A DNA stretch of 64,000 bases, taken from positions 1 through 64,000 of the forward strand of contig NZ_JBMYXF010000007.1 in assembly GCF_049608145.1 (NCBI RefSeq), in the 5' to 3' direction. The stretch is from Halocynthiibacter sp049608145 (GTDB lineage: Bacteria > Pseudomonadota > Alphaproteobacteria > Rhodobacterales > Rhodobacteraceae). The position numbers and the translations under genes are program-made. The notes under the pieces are model-generated. The model did no database searches. It saw only the letters and a program-made list of their open reading frames with translations, and was not told where the DNA came from. This document shows, in pieces, positions 58,978-64,000 of the stretch; positions within the stretch are counted from its first letter, which is position 1, and each line of letters opens with the position of its first letter.

Positions 58978-59835
58978 TTATGATTTCGAGACCCGTTGCC
59001 GTGACGGAAGCAGGGACAGCGCGATACCGCCCAGTACAAGAAAACTTGCGATCCAGAAACGTATGCCGGTCACTTCCCCCAGAAAGAGCGCCCCCCCTGC
59101 TGCGGCAATCACCGGCACCGAAAGCTGGGCGATTGCGGCTACTGTTGTGCGCAATTGTGGCAACAGTTGATACCAGAGCGCATACCCCAAGCCCGATGTG
59201 ATGCCACCAGAAAGTATGGCATAAAATATCGCAGGTGACATATCTGGTAACGTACTGCCATCGATCAGAAAAACAGCGCATAGCACCGGGATACACGCCC
59301 AGATAAAATTCGCGGAAGTCGCCGCCAGAGGGTCTTTTGTACCGCGCCCGAGAAGGGAATAGATCCCCCATCCGACTGCGGCTGTGCCCATCAGAAGAAC
59401 GCCCTTCAAGGCTGGGGAACTATACCCCGTGGGCCAGACAAGAATGGCAAGCCCCACAAAGGCAAACGCAGCCCCCGCCCAGCGTTGCGGTGGTATTCTT
59501 TCACGGGCAAAAACCGCACCAGCAAACATCGTTACCTGCACCCCACCAAACAAAATCAATGCCCCGACACCAGAATCCACATGCACGTAAGCGATTGAAA
59601 ACCCGATGAGGTATAACGCCAACATTCCCCCACCGGCACCGCTTCCAGCCCGTAAACGAGACAGCGAACGAGACTGTATCAGGATCAACAGGACCAATAT
59701 AAACGCCCCAGAGACGGCCCGAATGGCTGAAAATTGCAGCGCTGTTATCTCTTCATCAACCAAAGCCGCCCGGTTCAGAACAGAGTTGGCCGCAAAGGCT
59801 ATCATAGTGAGGGCAGTCAGAAGGAATAAGCGCAT
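58978..59835 (-). CDS. EamA/DMT family permease
   Basis: An inner-membrane drug/metabolite transporter with about ten hydrophobic segments and two EamA repeats. Visible are FAANSVLNRAALVDEEITAL, SAIRAVSGAFILVLLILIQ, FARERIPPQRWAGAAFAFVG in the first repeat and LSGGITSGLGYALWYQLLP, FLGEVTGIRFWIASFLVLGG in the second. Substrate unknown. ATG 59835 (MRLFLLTALTM) is chosen; the frame extends 24 codons upstream with a polar stretch. Confidence 0.85.
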   Translation of the reverse strand: MRLFLLTALTMIAFAANSVLNRAALVDEEITALQFSAIRAVSGAFILVLLILIQSRSLSRLRAGSGAGGGMLALYLIGFSIAYVHVDSGVGALILFGGVQVTMFAGAVFARERIPPQRWAGAAFAFVGLAILVWPTGYSSPALKGVLLMGTAAVGWGIYSLLGRGTKDPLAATSANFIWACIPVLCAVFLIDGSTLPDMSPAIFYAILSGGITSGLGYALWYQLLPQLRTTVAAIAQLSVPVIAAAGGALFLGEVTGIRFWIASFLVLGGIALSLLPSRQRVSKS

Positions 59836-60079
59836 AGGGATTGATGGCGCAAAGTGCGGAAACTTTAAAGCCTTTAAAACGCTCAAAAGCCGTTCAGTAA
59901 ATTTCAACTGTGCCGAAACCGATCACAGACGGGTTTTGCCTCCTTCCGGCGGAGAAACAATAGTTGAGTAAAAGACTCACTTGACTTATCCGACAAAAAC
60001 AATCAGATATTATTTCAGCAGACCGAAACAGGGTCAGCACTTTGGAAACACGCGAACAGAATGACCAGGAGGAAACGCA

Positions 60080-60253
60080 ATGAACGCTATTGCCCACCCA
60101 AACACACTGACCAGCACAACCGTCCCGCAGCAACAGTCCGTCTATGACGCACGTCTGCTGACCCAGGGCAATCCATGTGCGACTATCCTGCTGGATGACC
60201 AGACTTATGTTCTGCGCATCACAAAAGCCGGCAAGCTGATCCTGACTAAATAA
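60080..60253 (+). CDS. hemP: Hemin uptake protein HemP
   Basis: A 57-residue protein of the HemP family: SVYDARLLTQGNPCATILLD followed by YVLRITKAGKLILTK is the family signature. HemP proteins are linked to haem or iron acquisition and in some bacteria promote expression of haem uptake genes. A strong AGGAGG lies about 8 bases upstream. No other haem genes are nearby. The upstream region holds TGAGT-AAAAG-ACTCA (about 59962–59976) and a possible -35 TTGACT. Confidence 0.85.
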   Translation: MNAIAHPNTLTSTTVPQQQSVYDARLLTQGNPCATILLDDQTYVLRITKAGKLILTK

Positions 60254-61138
60254 CTACGCGCGGGCCTGATAACCTGTCTCCGTAACAAGCCAGTCACAGA
60301 CGCGGGAAACATCCCGTCTGCGGCCATGCTTTTCAGGCCAAACCAGATAAAAACCAGCCCCGTCTTGCGGCTGTGGGCCTTCGAAAACTTCGAGTCGCCC
60401 TTCAGAGATTTCATTCTGCACCAATGCTTCCGGCACCAGAGCGACCCCCTTGCCATCACACGCCAGCCGAATACACATCGCTGCTTGATTGAATCGCAAC
60501 CCGTCTCCCGCCCCTGCAGGCAATTCCCCCAGATGCTGCTGAAAATATCCTGGCCATCCGCCGTGACCGTCGTGCAGCAGATCCGTATCCATCAGATCCT
60601 CCACGATTTTCTTTCCGCGCATCCAGTTGGGCGCGCCAACAATCACATTTCGGCCTGACAGCAGATTTTGATGCGCAATTCCCCGGCCATAGGGCGGCGG
60701 ACTTTGACGTATTGCAAGATCAGCTTCCCCTGCCAACAGGTTTACTACGGTTTCAGATGCGCTGACCTGCAGATTAATCGTGCTGTGTTCAGAAAACCGC
60801 GCCAGGCGTGGCAACAACCAGCAGTTCGCAAATGACGGTGTCGCCGTCAGGATCAGCGGGGTATTTTGCGCCTTTCCCATAACATCATCAGTGGCATCAC
60901 GCAGAATGGTCAGCCCTTCTAGGACGCGCTCCGCATATTCTTTCCCACTTGGCGTCAGTCGGACACCCCGTGTCAGACGTTGAAACAAATGCGTCTTTAG
61001 ATCCGCCTCAAGCCCACGAATTTGTTGTGCAACAGCACCATGGGTAATGTGCAGTTCTTCCGCGGCTTTGCGAAAATTTTCATGACGCGCAGCCGCTTCA
61101 AATGCCCGCAAGGCCGCAATGGAAGGAATAAATGGCAT
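60254..61138 (-). CDS. LysR family regulator (GcvA-like)
   Basis: 294 residues: N-terminal winged helix (about 1–60) with FIPSIAALRAFEAAARHENF and LHITHGAVAQQIRGLEADLK, and a C-terminal periplasmic-binding-like sensor domain (ILTATPSFANCWLLPRLARF, LLAGEADLAIRQSPPPYGRG). It resembles GcvA-type regulators. ATG 61138 is the family start. Divergent from an SDR gene 100 bases away, its likely target. Its stop abuts the hemP stop. Confidence 0.9.
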   Translation of the reverse strand: MPFIPSIAALRAFEAAARHENFRKAAEELHITHGAVAQQIRGLEADLKTHLFQRLTRGVRLTPSGKEYAERVLEGLTILRDATDDVMGKAQNTPLILTATPSFANCWLLPRLARFSEHSTINLQVSASETVVNLLAGEADLAIRQSPPPYGRGIAHQNLLSGRNVIVGAPNWMRGKKIVEDLMDTDLLHDGHGGWPGYFQQHLGELPAGAGDGLRFNQAAMCIRLACDGKGVALVPEALVQNEISEGRLEVFEGPQPQDGAGFYLVWPEKHGRRRDVSRVCDWLVTETGYQARA

Positions 61139-61238
61139 CTGCAATCCTGTAGTTTTCCTACACTGTAATGGATCAAACATGAAGTGTCGAACCTCCTGTC
61201 ATCTGTCAGTCTACCTCCAGATCAACTGGAGAAATCAC

Positions 61239-61946
61239 ATGAACAACACATTGAAAACCGCCGTCATCACCGCTGGTGGATCAGGCATGGGGGCGGCTGC
61301 CGCACGGAAACTTGCAGCGGACGGCTATAAGGTGGCGATCCTATCATCATCTGGTAAAGGCGAAGCCTTGGCGGCGGAATTGGGCGGTGTGGGGGTCACT
61401 GGATCCAATCAGAACACCAGGGATGTACAGGCTGTGATTGACGCTGCGATGCAAGCTTGGGGTCGTATTGACGTGCTGGTGAACAGCGCGGGGCACGGCC
61501 CTCGCGATGATATTTTAAAGCTGACGGATGAAGACTGGCACGAGGGTATGGAGGTGTATTTTCTATCTGCCCTGCGCCCTACCCGCCTGGTTGCACCGAT
61601 CATGGAAGCGCAGGGAAACGGATCAATTATCAATATTACAACCTTCGCAACCTTTGAACCTGATCCGGTTTTCCCGACATCCGGTGTGATGCGCGCGGGG
61701 CTTGCCGCGTTTAGCAAACTGTTCGCAGATCAATATGCGTCGAAAGGAATTCGCATGAATAACATCCTGCCAGGGTTCATTAACTCATTGCCGGAGAAGG
61801 AAGAGTTTCGCAAGCGTATCCCAATGGAGCGCTACGGCACGACGGATGAAATCGCTGGCACCATTGCGTTTCTAGCATCTGACGCTGCTGGATATATCAC
61901 CGGACAGAACATTCGCGTAGATGGGGGGATAACCCGGGCATTGTAA
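61239..61946 (+). CDS. Atypical SDR protein lacking Y-x-x-x-K
   Basis: 235 residues with a Rossmann SDR fold: TAVITAGGSGMGAAAARKLA (the cofactor motif opens with A-G-G rather than T-G), LVNSAGHGPRDDIL, and the C-terminal GYITGQNIRVDGGITRAL. At the usual Y-x-x-x-K position the sequence is TSGVMRAGLAAFSK, i.e. S-x-x-x-R. This divergent subfamily may still bind NAD(P) but with altered chemistry. It follows AACTGGAGA before the ATG and is divergent from the LysR gene. Confidence 0.85.
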   Translation: MNNTLKTAVITAGGSGMGAAAARKLAADGYKVAILSSSGKGEALAAELGGVGVTGSNQNTRDVQAVIDAAMQAWGRIDVLVNSAGHGPRDDILKLTDEDWHEGMEVYFLSALRPTRLVAPIMEAQGNGSIINITTFATFEPDPVFPTSGVMRAGLAAFSKLFADQYASKGIRMNNILPGFINSLPEKEEFRKRIPMERYGTTDEIAGTIAFLASDAAGYITGQNIRVDGGITRAL

Positions 61947-62042
61947 CAGGATCGCTTGAAAACCGCCACGACTTCCCATATTGCGATACACAACATATAG
62001 TTGCCGAGAAAAGGCAATATTACCTAAATCCTGGGGGCAGTC

Positions 62043-62855
62043 GTGGCGCATATTATCGTCGTTGGAAATGAAAAAGGCGGTTCGGGGAAATCTACGACCT
62101 CGATGCATATTACAACTGCACTGGCCCGGATGGGGCATAAGGTTGGGGTCTTGGATCTGGACCTACGTCAGAAAAGTTTCGGGCGCTTTGTGCAGAACCG
62201 TGAACAGGCGATGAAGACTGCCGGTGTGCAGCTGCCGTCCCCTGAATATCATGAACTGCCGCAGGTGGATCAGTCAGAACTAAACCCCGGTGAAAACATA
62301 TTTGACCGCCGCCTTTCCATGGCCGTTTCTGCGATCGAGAATGAATGCGACTTCATCCTGATCGACTGCCCCGGATCACATACCCGGTTAAGCCAAGTTG
62401 CACATTCCTTGGCGGATACATTGGTCACGCCCCTCAATGATTCATTCGTTGATTTTGACCTGCTGGCCCGGATGGACCCGGAAAGCAATGATATCAAAGG
62501 GCCGTCGGTCTATTCCGAAATGGTCTGGAATGCCCGTCAACTGCGCGCACAGGCTGGCCTCCCCCCCATCGACTGGGTGATTGTACGAAACCGCCTTGCC
62601 GCCCAGGCCATGCACAACAAGAAAAAGATGGAAGAAGCGCTAGAAAGTCTGTCCAAACGCATTGGTTTCCGGGTTGTCAAAGGTTTTGGTGATCGCGTGA
62701 TCTTCCGCGAGCTGTTTCCACGTGGCCTAACCCTGCTGGATTTGCGGGATATCGGTGTTGCCGGGCAGATGAATATTTCCAATGTAACTGCACGCCAAGA
62801 GCTGCGGGAACTGATGAAAAGCCTAAACCTGCCCGGAGTGACCGTCGACTTCTGA
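62043..62855 (+). CDS. mipZ: Division-plane positioning ATPase MipZ
   Basis: A ParA/MinD-type ATPase that in Caulobacter forms a gradient from ParB at the poles and blocks FtsZ there. 270 residues: a deviant Walker A, HIIVVGNEKGGSGKSTTSMH; VGVLDLDLRQKSFGRFVQNR; Walker B, FILIDCPGSHTRLS; VTPLNDSFVDFDLLAR; and NRLAAQAMHNKKKMEEAL. It starts at GTG 62043 after a GGGGG stretch. Followed by a strong bidirectional terminator. Confidence 0.93.
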   Translation: MAHIIVVGNEKGGSGKSTTSMHITTALARMGHKVGVLDLDLRQKSFGRFVQNREQAMKTAGVQLPSPEYHELPQVDQSELNPGENIFDRRLSMAVSAIENECDFILIDCPGSHTRLSQVAHSLADTLVTPLNDSFVDFDLLARMDPESNDIKGPSVYSEMVWNARQLRAQAGLPPIDWVIVRNRLAAQAMHNKKKMEEALESLSKRIGFRVVKGFGDRVIFRELFPRGLTLLDLRDIGVAGQMNISNVTARQELRELMKSLNLPGVTVDF

Positions 62856-62900
62856 CCTCTGTGGCAAGGCCTGATCAACGGCCTGACATCTTCAAAGACA

Positions 62901-62936
62901 AAAGGCCGACATCGTAGGATGCCGGCCTTTTTTGTT
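62901..62936. terminator. Rho-independent terminator after mipZ
   Basis: AAAGGCCGACAT and ATGCCGGCCTTT pair over 11 of 12 positions around a 6-base loop, followed by T6 on the plus strand and preceded by an A-rich stretch. It also lies at the 3' end of the convergent PPC-repeat gene. Confidence 0.92.
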
Positions 62937-62954
62937 CATATCAGTATCTCGTGA

Positions 62955-64000
62955 TTACTGACGGGGGGGGCGGATATAACGCTGCAGCGACAGTGCCGAA
63001 GCACCAACACCAGCGCTTGCGGAACGATCCGGAACCACCGCGAGGGCATAGATGCCTGACCCGATTTTCTTCACCAACCGCGCGCTGATGCTTTCCCCAT
63101 TGACCTGACTGCTGGCGATGCGCTGACCGCTGCCTTCATAGTCAAACAAAGCGATTTCAGAAACCGCCCCGACAGAGGCGCTGTCAATCACAACGAAACT
63201 TTCTTCTTCCACTTCAAACAGATACCACTGTGTTTCTCCGCCCGCATTATCGGTGCGCAGATTGCGCTGCAGCAGGCCAAGATCAATCATCTCAACACCT
63301 GAGGACGCCGGAGGCATCAGTTCGGCGTTATCGTAAGCTTCCTTCAGAAGGGCTTCTTCGGACAGTTCCATCAGCTGCAGATCAAAGTTACCGTTGCCCT
63401 CACCGCCAAAAGCCGTGACCACGGCGCAGTAAGACCCGACAGGAAGCTGATCGCTATACTCAATACGGCTGCCCGTGCCCAGACCATCCGCATCGTCATT
63501 TTCACCCAAAAGCGAACCTTCCGCGGTATAGAGCCACAGATAGGTGTCGATATTGTTGCTGGTCGCAGTCAAGCGCATAGCCATAGGTTCGGACAGATCA
63601 AAACGGAAATCACTGCTGGCACCATCAAGGAACCCCTGAATGGTTTCACCTGCGGACACTGTCGTCGTATTGGAAGGGTCACCACAAGGGTTGGCGGGGG
63701 CGTTTGAACCGCCACCAGAACCTGAACCGACATTTTCTGAATACTCAGAAATTGTCAGATCCGCAGGGCCCGTGGCTGTGTTGTCATATCCGGTCACCGC
63801 AACACAATAATCACCTGCAGGCAATCCGTAGTCGATGCCGATATGGCTGTCTGTTCCACCGGCGCCATCATCATCAGATGCGATCTCGTTGCCGTTGATA
63901 TCAACCAAGGTCAACAATGTATCAAGCGTCGTGCTGCGCGCCACCAACGACATATTTGTGCCGTCCTCAACACTGAAAGAATAAGCATAAGGCACAGAAC
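62955..64000 (-). CDS. Exported protein with PPC-type beta-sandwich repeats, partial
   Basis: The 3' portion (about 347 residues) of a gene running off the right end. It contains at least two pre-peptidase C-terminal (PPC)-like beta-sandwich repeats: YAYSFSVEDGTNMSLVARST with DTLLTLVDINGNEIASDDDG, and DFRFDLSEPMAMRLTATSN with DTYLWLYTAEGSLLGENDDA. A third diverged copy (TQWYLFEVEEESFVVIDSAS) follows. A Gly/Ser linker and Asp-rich loops suggest calcium-binding extracellular modules. Such repeats usually accompany secreted enzymes; the N-terminal part is outside the window. Confidence 0.8.
   Translation of the reverse strand, partial: SVPYAYSFSVEDGTNMSLVARSTTLDTLLTLVDINGNEIASDDDGAGGTDSHIGIDYGLPAGDYCVAVTGYDNTATGPADLTISEYSENVGSGSGGGSNAPANPCGDPSNTTTVSAGETIQGFLDGASSDFRFDLSEPMAMRLTATSNNIDTYLWLYTAEGSLLGENDDADGLGTGSRIEYSDQLPVGSYCAVVTAFGGEGNGNFDLQLMELSEEALLKEAYDNAELMPPASSGVEMIDLGLLQRNLRTDNAGGETQWYLFEVEEESFVVIDSASVGAVSEIALFDYEGSGQRIASSQVNGESISARLVKKIGSGIYALAVVPDRSASAGVGASALSLQRYIRPPRQ

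Overview
The window looks like a chromosomal segment of an alphaproteobacterium of the Rhodobacterales (Roseobacter/Rhodobacter relatives). The evidence is the sdh–mesaconyl-CoA hydratase–malyl-CoA thioesterase neighbourhood of the ethylmalonyl-CoA pathway, the long sucCD–sucAB–lpd run with DUF805 genes inserted, the aerobic (late cobalt insertion) cobalamin set with CobG and CobF, MipZ, the Hsp20–DUF1150 pair, and DUF1185 and UPF0280 genes. No rRNA, tRNA, phage, IS element or CRISPR was seen. A 10-N scaffold gap lies inside sdhA, and both window ends cut genes.

Layout. (1) 1–5.5 kb, minus strand: sdhA (partial)–sdhD–sdhC, an orphan membrane-anchored gene, then mch, a DUF1737 gene, nnrU-like and mcl2. 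(2) 5.9–7 kb: a small exported protein and a TSUP permease. (3) 7.1–20.5 kb: mdh, a frameshifted secreted-protein gene, a glycosyltransferase, then sucC–orphan–sucD–DUF805–DUF805–sucA–sucB–membrane orphan–MAPEG–lpd. (4) 20.6–23.6 kb: a TerB-domain protein, a glycerate 2-kinase and YaaA. (5) 23.6–42.5 kb: the cobalamin locus. cobS, T, F, A, B, M, E, L and cobJ, I, H, G, N, W plus a DUF1636 gene are on the minus strand; cobK, cobO and cobQ are on the plus strand; a GHMP (threonine) kinase closes it. A canonical cobalamin riboswitch precedes the DUF1636–cobW–cobN run. (6) 42.7–50.3 kb: a six-gene translationally coupled operon plus a MarR gene, encoding a xanthine-oxidase-family molybdenum hydroxylase, a 6-hydroxynicotinate-reductase-like Fe-S protein, a UPF0280 (ApbE-fold) protein and twin DUF1185 proteins. 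(7) 50.5–64 kb: a FadB-like fusion, SDR, PagL, YchF, DUF1150/Hsp20, YdcH, purEK, lipase, DMT permease, hemP, LysR/SDR, mipZ and a PPC-repeat exported protein.

How it fits together. Regions 1 and 3 encode most of the TCA cycle plus two ethylmalonyl-CoA-pathway steps. The sdh and suc operons share an almost identical paired operator (TGTGATCACA and CGTGATCACA, centres 21 bp apart), which points to one common regulator. Three junctions in the suc–lpd run hold strongly folding RNA, and lpd is preceded by four direct repeats in an exact 11-bp period. B12 made by region 5 would serve the B12-dependent mutases of the ethylmalonyl-CoA pathway.

The best candidate for an undescribed system is region 6. 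It reads as a heteroaromatic-acid pathway of hydroxylation, reductive dearomatisation and ring opening, but no recognisable ring-opening amidohydrolase is present. The twin DUF1185 proteins are the obvious candidates for that step; this is inference only. A second good find is an apparent ROSE-type RNA thermometer under a sigma-32-like promoter in front of hsp20.
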